A model generated the notes under the pieces. It was not told where the DNA came from. It was given only the letters and a program-made list of their open reading frames with translations, and ran no database searches. DNA of 64,000 bases from Pachypanchax playfairii (taxonomy: Eukaryota; Chordata; Actinopteri; Cyprinodontiformes; Aplocheilidae): NCBI GenBank assembly GCA_006937955.1, contig SSNP01000106.1, positions 1,637,485 through 1,701,484 of the forward strand, read 5' to 3'. Numbering within the stretch: position 1 is the first letter of the stretch; the number at the start of each line of letters is the position of its first letter. The position numbers and the translations under genes are program-made. Below are positions 42,262-53,175 of the stretch, one piece after another.

Positions 42262-45200
42262 CCCCTCCTTGGGCTGCCACCTTATCGTGGTGGAGGGGTT
42301 TGTGTGTTCTGAGGATCCCAGGGGCTACGTTGTCTGGGGCTTCGTGCCCCTGGTAGGGTCACCCATGGCAAACAGGTTACTGGGGGAGGGACCAGACAAA
42401 GCGCAGCCCAAAAAGCCCTTATGGAGAATAAGATGAATGGCGCCAAGTGTCCCTCGCCCGGACGTGGGTCACCGGGGCCCCCCTCTGGAGCTAGGCCTGG
42501 AGGTGGGGCACGGCGGCGAGCGCCTGGTGGCCGAGCCTCTGCCCATGGGGCTCGGCTGGGCTCAGCCCGAAAAGGAGACATGGGCCCCCCTTCCAGTGGA
42601 CCCACCACCCACAGGAAGGGCCATAGGGGTCGGGTGCAATGTGAGCCGGGCAGTGGCCGAAGGCGGGCCAGACCCTGGCGGTCTGATCCTCGGCTGCAAC
42701 GGCTGGCTCTAGGGACGTGGAATGTCACCTCTCTGGCTGGAAAGGAGCCTGAGCTGGTGCGTGAGGTTGAGCGGTTCCGACTAGATATAGTTGGACTCAC
42801 CTCGACGCACAGCTTGGGCTCCGGGAACACCATCCTCGAGAGGGGTTGGACCTTGTTCCACTCTGGAGTTGCTCCTGGTTAGAGACGCCGAGCAGGTGTG
42901 GGAATACTCATTGCCCCCCGACTTGGCGTCTGTACGTTGGAGTTCAACCCGGTGGATGAGAGGGTAGCCTCCCTCCGCCTTCGGGTGGGGGGACGGGTCC
43001 TGACTGTTGTCTGTGCCTACGGGCCGAACAGCAGCTCAGAGTACCCACCCTTCTTGGAGTCCTTGGGTGGGGTGCTGGAGAGCGCCCCTCCCGGGGACTC
43101 TATCGTCCTTCTGGGGGACTTCAACGCTCACGTGGGCAATGACAGTGAGACCTGGAGGGGCGTGATTGGGAGGAACGGCCCCCCTGATCTGAACCCGAGT
43201 GGTGTTCTGTTGTTGGACTTCTGTGCTCGTCACGGATTGTCCATAACGAACACCATGTTCAGGCACAAGAGTGTCCACCTTAACACCTGGCATCAGGACA
43301 CCTTGGGCCGCAGTTCGATGATCGACTTTGTAGTCGTGTCGTCGGACTTGCGGCCCCTTGTCCTGGACACTCGGGTAAAGAGAGGGGCGGAGCTGTCAAC
43401 TGATCACCACCTGGTGGTGAGTGGGCTCAGATGGCGGGGGAGGATGCCGGTCAGGCCTGGCAGGCCCAAACGAGTCGTGAGGGTCTGCTGGGAACGCCTG
43501 GCGGAGTCCCCTGTCAGAGAGAGCTTCAACTCTCACCTCCGGGAGAGCTTCAACCATGTCCCGAGGGAGGCGGGGGACATAGAGTCCGAGTGGGCCATCT
43601 TCCGCGCCTCTATTGTCGAGGCTGCTCATCAGAGCTGTGGCCGTAAGGTTGTCGGTGCTTGTCGTGGCGGCAACCCCCGAACTCGCTGGTGGACACCGGC
43701 AGTGAGAGAAGCCGTCAAGCTGAAGAAGGAGTCCTATCGGGCCTTTTTGGCGTGTGGGACTCCAGAGGCAGCTGACGGGTATCGGCAGGCCAAGCGAGCT
43801 GCGGCTCGGGTGGTTGCTGAGGCAAAAACTCGGGCGTGGGAGGAGTTCGGAGAGGCCATGGAGAAGGACTTCCGGATGGCTTCGAGGAGGTTCTGGTCCA
43901 CCATCAGGCGTCTCAGGAGGGGGAAGCGGTGCACCGTTAACACTGTATACAGTGGCGATGGTGGGCTGCTGACCTCGACTCGGGACGTCGTTGGTCGGTG
44001 GGCGGAATACTTCGAAGACCTCCTCAATCCCACCAACACGTCTTCCGATGAGGAAGCAGAGTTTGGGGACTCAGGGATGGACTTTTCTATCACTGGGGCT
44101 GAGGTTGCTGAGGTAGTTAAGAAGCTCCTCAGTGGCCGGGCCCCGGGGGTGGATGAGATTCGCCCGGAGTTCCTTAAGGCTCTGGATGATGTGGGGCTGT
44201 CTTGGCTGACACGCCTCTGCAGCATCGCGTGGACATCGGGGGCGGTGCCTCTGGACTGGCAGACCGGGGTGGTGGTCCCCCTCTTCAAAAAGGGGGATCG
44301 GAGGGTGTGTTCCAACTACAGGGGGATCACACTCCTCAGCCTCCCTGGTAAAGTCTATTCAGGGGTTCTGCAGAGGAGGGTCCGTCGGATAGTCGAACCT
44401 CGGATTGAGGAGGAGCAATGTGGTTTTCGTCCTGGCCGTGGAACAATGGACCAGCTCTACACCCTCTTCGGGGTCCTGGAGGGGGCATGGGAGTTCGCCC
44501 AACCAGTCTACATGTGCTTTGTGGATCTGGAGAAGGCGTTCGACCATGTCCCCCGGGGGCTCCTGTGGGGGGTGCTCCGGGAGTATGGGGTACCGGACTC
44601 CCTGGTACGGGCAGTCCGGTCTCTGTATGACCAGTGTCAGAGCTTGGTCCGCATTTCCAACTGTAGGTCGGATCCGTTTCCGGTGAGGGTTGGACTCCGC
44701 CAAGGCTGCCCTTTGTCTCCGATCCTGTTCATCACCTTTATGGACAGGATTTCTAGGCGCAGCCGAGGTGTTGAGGGGATCCGGCTCGGTGACTGCAGGA
44801 TTGGGTCTCTGCTTTTTGCGGATGACGTGGTTCTGTTGGCTTCGTCGGGCCGTGATCTGCAGCTCTTGCTGGGGTGGTGAGTGTGAAGCGGCAGGGATGA
44901 GAATCAGCACCTCCAAGTCCGAGGCCATGGTCCTCAATCGGAAAAAGGTGGAGTGCACTCTCCGGGTCGGGGGCGAGGTCTTGCCCCAGGTGGAGGAGTT
45001 TAAGTACCTCGGGGTCTTGTTCACGAGTGAGGGGAAAATGGGGCGTGAGATCGACAGGCGGATCGGTGCGGCATCTGCAGTAATGTGGACCCTGCGTCGA
45101 TCTGTCGTGGTGAAGAAGGAGCTGAGCCAGAAGGCGAAGCTCTCGATTTACCGGTCGATCTACGTTCCTACCCTCACCTATGGTCACGAGCTCTGGGTAG

Positions 45201-45612
45201 TGACCGAAAGAATGAGATCGCGGGTACAAGCGGCCGAAATGAGTTTTCTCCGCAGGGTGGCCGGGCTCTCCCTTAGAGATAGGGTGAGAAGCTCGGTCAT
45301 CCGGGAGGGGCTCAAAGTAGAACCGCTGCTCCTCCGCATCGAGAGGAGCCAGATGAGGTGGCTCGGGCATCTGGTCAGAATGCCTCCTGGACGCCTCCCA
45401 GGTGAGGTGTTCCGGGCACGTCCCACGGGACGGAGGCCCCAGGGAAGACCCAGGACACGCTGGAGGGACTACGTCTCCCGGCTGGCCTGGGAACGCCTTG
45501 GGATCCCCCCGGATGAGCTGGCGGTTGTGGCCGGGGAGAGGGAAGTCTGGGCTGCCCTGCTTAGACAGCTGCCCCCGCGACCCGACCCCGGATAAGCGGA
45601 AGAAGACGGACA
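42262..45612 (+). mobile_element. RTE-clade LINE (Rex3/Expander type), near full length
   Basis: Begins CCTCCTTGGGCTGCCACCTT and ends CGGAAGAAGACGGACA, flanked by a 12-bp target duplication TATTAGGATTTA at 42250-42261 and 45613-45624. GC-rich, unlike its surroundings. One endonuclease-RT ORF with two lesions. It inserted into a tandem repeat array. Confidence 0.92.
42421..45595 (+). pseudogene. RTE ORF (endonuclease + reverse transcriptase), two lesions
   Basis: Single long protein for target-primed reverse transcription. After a proline/arginine-rich leader, the APE-type endonuclease begins at LALGTWNVTSLAGKEPELV and continues with [23 protein letters not shown] and the final [13 protein letters not shown] follows: [62 protein letters not shown] and the active site [14 protein letters not shown]. 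The C-terminal part has FKYLGVLFTSEGKMGREIDR and the RIERSQMRWLGHLVRMP block. Lesions: in-frame TAG at 42880-42882 in the endonuclease, and a frame change at about 44875 just after the active site. Otherwise open, so the copy is young. Confidence 0.9.
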
Positions 45613-45624
45613 TATTAGGATTTA

Positions 45625-45792
45625 TATGGTAAGAACCTTGTAACACCATGGAAACAAACCAGACTTCCTTTTACAGTCCAGTTTCCGCTTACCTACTAAG
45701 TAAAATGTCATGTCTTACTTAGCAACATTGCAGAAGATGGTAAAAGTGTCTATTGATTGCTTGGAAAAAGGAACAATGTATTAGGAATTAAG
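45625..45792 (+). repeat. Tandem satellite-like repeat, middle copy
   Basis: Starts TATGGTAAGAACCTTGTAAC and ends ATGTATTAGGAATTA; aligns with 42091-42261. It lies between the RTE and the L2-like LINE. The next partial copy (49618-49650) lies beyond the latter. Confidence 0.75.
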
Positions 45793-46351
45793 TTCAAGTT
45801 TCAAGTTTATTTATTTAGAAAGCGGCAGTTCATGACAAAGTCATTTCAAGGCCCTTCACAGAAAAATCAACCAATTAATAATAAAACATTTTCTATCTAA
45901 GGAACCAGCCGATTGGGCTGAATTGTTATTTCAGCACAATCCCCCATCCTGAGCAAGCACGATTGGCGACAGTGGAAAGGAATGACTCTCTTTTAACAGG
46001 AGGAAACCTCTAGCAGAACCCAACTCAGGATGGGCGGCCTTCTGCCTTAGCCGACTGGGGTCTGAGCTGACAGGAAAGAGACACAGACAAACACAGATGG
46101 ATTTTGGCCAGTCGTCATGTCTATAGAAAGATAAACAGAGAAACAGTAAATGGCAGCAGTAACAATCAAAAGCAATAACAATTTGATGTCTCTAGTGGGA
46201 ATATTTCATTGTTTCTTTATGTGAGATACATCCTCCTCAGAGGCAGCCAGAGTAAAGAAAGACAGCAGAGTGAAGAAATGTGGACAGTATGTCCTCCGGC
46301 AGTCTAAACCTATAGCAGCATAACTAAAGGGAAAGCTCAGGAGAACGCAAG

Positions 46352-48762
46352 CTAACCCTGACTATAGGATTGTGTAAAAAGGAAAGTTTTAAGTCTATTC
46401 TTAAAACTATACAAGGTGTCTGCCTCACAGATAAAAAATGGAAGCTGGTTCCACAGGAGAGGAGCCTGATAACTAAAAGCGCTTCCTCCCATTCTACTTT
46501 TAGAAACTCTAGGAACTACAAGCAGACCTGCAGTCTGAGAGCGAAGTGCTCTGTTAGGAGCATATGGAACAATAAGATCTTTAATATAAGCTGGAGCTTG
46601 GTCGTTCAAGGCCTTATACGTCAAAAGTAAAACCTTAAACTTTATTCTAGTCCTTACAGGGAGCCAATGAAGTGATGCTAAAACAGGAGAAAGATGGTCT
46701 CTCCTTCTAACTCTCATCAGAACTCTGGCAGCAGTATTTTGGATCAGCTGGAGGCCTTTAACAGCACTCTTAGAACACCCTGAAAATAATGAATTACAGT
46801 AATCAAGTCTAGAAGTAATAAATGCCTGAACTAAAGTTTCTGCATCTCTTTGATTCAAAATGCTCCTAATTTTAGCAACATTACGCAGGTGGAAGTAGGT
46901 CGTCCTGGTAACATGCTTTATATGAGAACTAAAGGACATGTCCTGGTCAAAGATAACACCCAGGTTCTTTACCTTCTTGTTGGAGGCCAAATTAATGCCA
47001 TCCAACATTGATGACTGACTACACAACTTGTTCCTAAGATTCTCAGGCCTAAAAGTCACAACCTCTGTCTTGTCTGAATTCAAAAGCAAAAAATTAATTG
47101 TCATCCAACATTTTACATCATTAAGACAAGCTTGTAATCTCTGCAGCTGGTTGGTCTCATCAGGCTTCATTGATAGATATAACTGAGTATCATCAGCATA
47201 AAAATGGAATTTTATACCATGTTATCTAATAATTTTACCAAGCGGTAACAAAAGGATTGGTCCAAGCACTGAACCCTGAGGAACTCCATGACTGACTCTG
47301 GTATATGAAGAAGATTCATTATTTACATGAACAAACTGGAATCTCTCAGTTAAATATGATTCAAACCAGTTTAATGCAGTTCCCTGAATCCCAATATCAT
47401 ATTCAAGCCTCTTTAATAGGATCTTATGATCTATAGTATCAAACGCAGCACTGAGATCTAACAGGACAAGTACAGACACAAGTCCACTGTCTGAGACCAT
47501 GAGAATATCATTAGAAACTTTCACCAGTGCTGTTTCAGTGCTATGATGAGCTCTAAATCCTGACTGGAGCTCTTCAAAAAGATTATTACTGTGTAAATGA
47601 TCACATAACTGGTTTGCAACTATCTTTTCTAGAATTTTTGAGATGAAGGGTAAATTGTATATGGGTCGATAATTACCTGGAGATCCTGGATCAAGATCAG
47701 GTTTCTTAAGTAAAGGTCTAATAACAGCAACCTTAAAGGCCTTAGGCACATATCCATTCATTAAAGACAAATTGATCATGTCCAATATCCATGTGTTAAT
47801 CAATGGGAAGACATCTTTAAAAAGTCTGGTTGGAACAGGATCCAACATACATGTAGATGGTTTAGAAGAAGCTATAATTTGTGTTAACTCATTAAGATCA
47901 GCTGGACAGAAACTGTCTAAACATGATTCAGATTCTAAAGCTGCTTCACTGGAGAACGAACCAGAGACAACAGTGGGAAAGACATTATAGATTTTTTCTC
48001 AAATTGAATCTATTTTATTAGTAAAGAATTCCATTAAGTCATCACTACTGAGGGTTACAGGGATACACGGTTCAACAGAAGTTGGTTTTTTTTATTACTC
48101 TGGCTACAGTACTAAACAGAAACCTGGGATTGTTCCTGTTCTCCTCTATGAGGGACGAGTAATACGAGTAATACTCAGTTCTAACCCTGCGAAGGGCTCT
48201 TTTGTATATGAGCAGACTATCTCTCCAAGATAAATAAACTTCTTCTAGCTTAGTGGAACACCATTTCCATTATAACTTTCTTGAAGTTCTTTTTAGCATA
48301 CGCAGCTCTAAATTAAACCAAGGAGCCCGCCTCCTCTGGCTGATTACCTTCATTTTCAGAAGAGCAGCTTTATCCAATGACGTGCGCATGAAAGCTGTAA
48401 AATTATTAGTAAGATCATCAATTCCCCAGTCTGCAAAATCTTTGCAGCTGCTCTCTGTTATATTATTCTTGTGGAATGAAGATAAAGCTAATGGAATAGA
48501 TTCTTTGAATTGAGTTACAGCATTTTCTGATAAACATCTACGGTAATTAAAGTTTCTATCTGGAGCTGTGAGGTCCATCATTGCAAACTCAAAAGTTATT
48601 AAAAAATGATCAGACAAGACAGGGTTGTGAGGAAACACTATCAGCTGTTCAATCTCTACGCCATAAGTCAGAACAAGATCAAGAGTATTATGACAATAGT
48701 GAGTTGGTTTGTTTACATTCTGAGAGAAACCAACTGAATCCAAAAGATCATTACAAGCTACA
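46352..48762 (-). pseudogene. CR1/L2-group LINE ORF2 (endonuclease end + RT)
   Basis: From 48762 downward: endonuclease end with SDHFLITFEF, a linker with broken frame (48270-47850), then [95 protein letters not shown] and the active site YADDTQLYL. The C-terminal domain holds KNLGVIFDQDMSFSSHIKH, ITSRLDYCNSLFSG and LHWLPVRTRIKFKVLLLTYK. An in-frame TAA at 47222-47224 interrupts just before the active site, and more stops lie in the linker. Confidence 0.85.
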
Positions 48763-48899
48763 CTCACCGGCCACTTTATTAGGTACACCATGCTAGTAAC
48801 GGGTTGGACCCCCTTTTGCCTTCAGAACTGCCTCAATTCTTCGTGGCATAGATTCAACAAGGTGCTGGAAGCATTCCTCAGAGAGTTTGGTCCATATTG
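48761..48899 (-). mobile_element. 139-bp Tc1-like terminal fragment, copy 1
   Basis: Starts CACTCACCGGCCACTTTATT (terminal repeat, TA just outside at 48759-48760) and runs into the transposase C-terminus (RRIEAVLKAKGGPTRY on minus). It is the reverse complement of 58679-58817, apparently without a mismatch. Confidence 0.9.
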
Positions 48900-49378
48900 T
48901 CTATGTCGCCCGCTCTGGCCCCCGGAAGGCATTGGACTATGGTCGCTGGTGTCTCTAATGCCACGTTTCGGACTATGGAGCTGCCAATAACCAGAGTCTG
49001 TTTCTCAGAGGGTGTGTCGCTGAGTGGGGAAAAACGGTTTGAAACGTGGACGGGGCGATGGTGAACCGGGGGCTGCTTAGGACTAAGCTTCCTTCTGACC
49101 GTCACCCAGCCAGCCTGGGCTCCCGGTTGCTCGGGATTTGCCGGAGGACGGCTAAGGGGAGCTAGTCTCAGTGGCTCTGTGTTAGCTAAAGGAACCTGAC
49201 TAACTGCTGGAGTCTCAAAAGCACGGAGCCGCGATTCCAAAACAGACAGCCTCGCCTCCAAAGCTACAAATAAACTACATTTGTTGCACCTACCATTATC
49301 AATAAAGAAGGCAGAGGAATAACTAAACATCTGACACACAGAACAGGTCAAGGCAGGAGACGGTGAAAGAGAAGCCAT
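48900..49378 (-). pseudogene. LINE ORF1 (zinc finger, coiled coil, esterase-like)
   Basis: Starts at ATG 49378 with [20 protein letters not shown]; a Cys finger (CSVC ... CNKC) is followed by a leucine-rich coil ([18 protein letters not shown]), a proline-rich linker, and the start of an SGNH-esterase-like domain ([25 protein letters not shown]). This matches the ORF1 layout of L2/CR1 LINEs, where it acts as a nucleic-acid chaperone. The esterase domain is cut off where the Tc1 fragment begins. Confidence 0.75.
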
Positions 49379-49617
49379 GCTAAGCTAAGTTGGGCTAGCT
49401 AATGAACAGTATTATAAAAATAAGAGCTAAGAGAAGTTAAAACCAAAGATTCTATTACGACGGGAGTGCAGAACAGCTAAGAGAGTAGTGTTTATGAACT
49501 ACTAAGGCAAAACATGACAGTAAATCAGTGGAAATCTGAAAAAATGCCAATAGAACAGACAAAACAGCAGTCAAACAGTGCAACCGAGTCAAACAGGAAG
49601 TGACACAATATGTCTTA

Positions 49618-49650
49618 TATGGTAAAAACCTGGTAACAATCTAGAGGTGT
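49618..49650 (+). repeat. Satellite-like repeat, right partial copy
   Basis: TATGGTAAAAACCTGGTAAC continues the tandem unit after the L2-like insertion, then similarity fades. Confidence 0.55.
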
Positions 49651-51501
49651 AAAACAATGGCAAGAAAAGTAATAAAGACAAAAAAAAAAAGGTGCTGGAG
49701 ACAGTTTTGTAGTACTCTAATCCCAGACACCCCTGGTGTGGAGGAGGATTCATTGTATGTCTGGTAAATTTGTGAGTTCAGCAATTCAAGCCCTTAGTAA
49801 AGGGTAGAGGGTAGCTATTAATGGCAAAGGGAAAGCGAACATGTGCGTTATGTTTTTTTTCAGGATGTTCATAATTCAAGTTTCTTGGGAGAAGAAAGGC
49901 TTAGGTTACGTGAAATCATGTTGTCAGAAAGTTGGCAGGAGTAGCAGGATGGTGACTAATAGACTGATATATTTTCTGGAAACGAGCGGGTTTTTTGTTA
50001 GTTACCAGTGTAGGGGAACACGTATTATGAATGTTTGCCTCTTCAATACGTGTTATTCGGGGCACCACCTTCTTTCAAAGGAATTAAATATTAGAATATT
50101 TAATCAAATTATTTCAGTCTCATAATATGAAGTCGCATGTCCATCCAGATAGTGACTCAAATCACACATAACTCACTGAATCGGCCAATTAAAATTAAGG
50201 TGAATATTTATTGAACAACAAGTAAGACAGACCAATAAACAAACACACAAATAAACAACTGAAACATTTAATGAAATTAACGATGCTACGAACAGGAAAT
50301 GACGTCAGACTTAGTATGTTTCTAGAATAAGTAGATTTTCTAACGTTCAAGAATCCTAAACAACTATTAAGAGTGGGTGAGGAAACGGAAAATGCTCTTT
50401 TAACACAGAAGAGAATTTTAAATTTCAGGAAAATTGTAATTTTGGAGTGAGAGAAACCAACACAACCAAGACGAACCAACACAAAGTTTTTCATCCGTTG
50501 TCATGGATTAAAGGAAATCAATCTCTTACTCTTTTGCAGCAACGGGTGGAGAGTTTTGCTCCGTGGTTCCTAGAGAGGTCCGTTGACTCGAAGTAACGCT
50601 TCTCCGAGTGAGAACTTTGCCCAGGTAGACGAACAGCTGCTCCGTAAGGATCAGGTCACTGGTGGTTCTCGTCACGTGTCGGAAGGCCCACGGAAGGAAT
50701 TCTGGGATCTGTAGTCTCTCCTTTTAGCTGGCGATGTGAAGGTCTGGGTTTTGTGGAATTAAACTATTCAAATAAAATACTTTGCGTGTTTGAATGTGCG
50801 TCGAATTTAAAGAAAAATGAACTTTGAAGATAAAGAAAATCGCAAAACGAAAGCTTAAGTTTCAAATAAACGAGGAGTTTGTTGAAATAAAATCAAAAAG
50901 GTCTTAAACTCGCAAAGCGAGGTAAAAATTGATAAAATGAGAGACGAGTAGGCTTAAAGAAAAATTAAGTAAAAACTAAGATCAAGAAAGTCTTGAAAAA
51001 AGGAAAAAAAAGAAAAAGAAGGAGCAGAGCCCAAAAGGGGCTTCAGGCGATAGAGAGTTTGTAGGAGCTTCAGGAGAGAGAGAGCGTGCCTCGAGAGGTG
51101 TCAATTATAAACTATTTCGCTCACCTCTGGGCGTGTTTTTACTGGCTCTTAGCCAATGATAAATCCGTTTTTGGGAATTAAAATTTTAGGACTGCCCTCT
51201 GGTACCGTTTACAGATTCTTAAATTATATTAAACAAAAACGCTTACTCATCCACTCTTTGTGAAACTACCATTACCATCAATTTTATCTTTTAGCAAGAA
51301 TTAACAAACAGCGTTTCCTTATTCTAATGACAAATTACTTTTACACATATCAGTATTTATTCCTGAGTAATAAAGAAGGGATTTGCAGGTTAATTCAATA
51401 TATCCTAATGAGATCTGTAACATGGTTAAACAAAGCATTGTTTAAAGAAATTTAGATTACATTGCTCTTTATAGCGACTTACTGAAGAGAGTGATTTAAA
51501 C
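49651..51501. other. Unassigned; possible degraded LTR on minus
   Basis: No coding region. Read on minus, AATAAA occurs near 50208 with long pyrimidine-rich sequence upstream, and TGGTGCCCCG at 50067-50058 could be a tRNA-type primer site. No terminal CA just before it and no partner LTR were found, so this remains a suggestion. Confidence 0.3.
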
Positions 51502-51506
51502 ACATT

Positions 51507-52025
51507 TGTTAGGTCTTGGGGTGTTTGGTTATGATTTATAGGAGTATTGTTTTCTTGTAGCGGTTCTTTCCAGTTTATCTGTGATTTTGTGTTTGGTTTT
51601 CCTTTCTACTAATAACTCTGTTCTGTGTAGTCATGTCTTGTGTTCCTGTTAGGCTTTTGTGTTTGGTCTCGCCCCACTTCCTGTCGTGCTTTTATTTTTA
51701 TATCCTTTTGCTCTCTGTTTCCCTTGTGTCTCTCACCAGCTTGATCTATATGTCTCCTCAGCTGTGTCCTGTTATGTCTCGTTAGCCCTTTGTGTTCAGT
51801 TGGTATAAAGGCTGCACTTTTAGTTTCCTCCCTTGTCTGGTGCTCGTCAAAACTTCCCGTTTGTCTCACCGTTGGATCTTACCTCCTCTTTGCTCCCATC
51901 AGTAAGTTTATTTTCTCCTTGTTTGCTGCCCCGTCAGCCTGTTTACTTTATTATTATTATTAAAGTGTTTAATTTAGCTCCTGTCTCCTGCATTTGGGTC
52001 CACACTCACAACACAGATCGTGACA
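51507..52025 (+). mobile_element. Solo LTR with 5-bp duplication
   Basis: 519 bp, TGTTAGGTCTTGGGG to GATCGTGACA, flanked by ACATT at 51502-51506 and 52026-52030. TATAAAG near 51814 and ATTAAAG near 51958 fit promoter and polyadenylation positions. A different family from the 387-6056 element; Gypsy-like by its ends. Confidence 0.88.
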
Positions 52026-52359
52026 ACATTTTGTTTTGTTCACTGAACAATGTATCATTAATTTATGTGGAAATACTTCTCTCAAAAACAAATGTTTCCT
52101 AGATATTTCCTGTGGAGAGGACTTTTGGTTAACAGTCATTGATCAGATAAACAGTTGCATGCATTTGAAATTTACATGCTAATTATCAGAGTTTCACTGA
52201 ATATGGGCAGGCGCAAACATCCGGGAACTTAGTTGTTTTTCCGTCACATCCATTTCTCCAGCCGATGAAAACAAAGGGCTGTTTACGCTAACTGCCATTG
52301 GATTTACATGATCGGACCTCACCGGTTCTTAAGCGATTATCAAAGGCTTGACTGCAAAT

Positions 52360-52608
52360 ATGCCAAGAAGTTGCATTGTGTTTGGCTGCCACAAACACTC
52401 TTATTCATTGGATAAGAAAAGGTCGTTCTTCGAGCTGCCAAAACGAGACATAAGCCCAGAAAGACGAGACAAGTGGCTAGCGGCTATCAATCGAGAAAAT
52501 GCGGACGGCACAGCTTGGAGTCCTTCTAAACATGCTACAATATGTTCCGATCATTTAGTGACTGGTGAGCAAAAAATTTATAACAATATCGCTGTTAAGA
52601 TCTCGTGA
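52360..52608 (+). pseudogene. THAP domain exon of transposase
   Basis: From ATG 52360: MPRSCIVFGCHKHSYSL ... RRDKWLAAINREN ... HATICSDHL. It has the C2CH signature of a THAP zinc finger (Cys-X4-Cys early, Cys-X2-His late) and the conserved W and P positions, about 70 residues. THAP domains bind the terminal DNA of P-element, ISL2EU and other transposons. The exon runs to a stop at 52606-52608. What should follow, the bulk of the DDE domain, is absent, so it is the N-terminal stub of the transposase. Confidence 0.8.
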
Positions 52609-52648
52609 TTGTTTTGTATTTGGTGCCAGAAATACCCTGACACGATCA

Positions 52649-52886
52649 GCTGTCAGCCGAAGAAGTGGAAACTTCAAGAGAGAAATCCTCCCTCAGAATC
52701 CATGTTGAGCGGGTCATTGGACTGGTGAAGAACAGGTACACCATACTTAAAGGGACTCTTCCTATTCACATGATTAAGTCACTAAAGGGAGAGGCATATG
52801 AGGCTGATCATGCCAGCATTGACCGAATTCTTACTGTCTGTGCCATCTTGGTCAATTTGGGACCAAGCATTGTGTTCAAAGGATAG
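52649..52886 (+). pseudogene. C-terminal end of DDE transposase
   Basis: Open frame QLSAEEVETSREKSSLRIHV then ERVIGLVKNRYTILKG, the last conserved block of DDE_Tnp_4-type transposases, in which the final catalytic Glu lies in the ...ERVI.. segment. It ends FKG-stop at 52886. Both upstream Asp blocks are missing between 52608 and 52649, an internal deletion of more than a kilobase relative to full elements (inferred). Confidence 0.75.
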
Positions 52887-53175
52887 ACTGCATTTGCAAT
52901 TCTTGGTAAAGGGAAAAAAAAGACCACTGATTTAAACTGGTGTCATGTAAAAACCAGGCTTGCAGTTTGGTATGTTATTGGTTTTGCTTGCTATATTTTC
53001 AGAGAAACCCAGGTGTTTGATGTAATGGAAAATGTCAAATTCTGTCATTAAATGTAACAAAGAAATAAAAATTTTACCAAACGAGAAACAGAGCATGATC
53101 ATTGAGAATTATATGACAAGATATTTGATATGGTTAATTATTTACATTTTATTTTCTGAGGTCGTGGTAGGGATA

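Larger units (their letters stand above)
45793..49612 (-). mobile_element. CR1/L2-group LINE with ORF1 and ORF2
   Basis: Longest copy of the LINE A family, on minus. From the 5' side (49612): short leader, ORF1 (49378-48900), a Tc1 fragment at the ORF1/ORF2 junction (48761-48899), endonuclease C-terminal part, RT, 3'UTR, and an end reading TTGAAACTTGAA near 45793. The first part of the endonuclease is missing at the Tc1 fragment. Both edges abut satellite units. Confidence 0.85.

Noticed and set aside
42282..42833. Long minus-strand frame opposite the RTE ORF, and similar ones at 43734-44315 and 44753-45649
   Set aside because: They lie antisense to a GC-rich coding region and are shadows of it.
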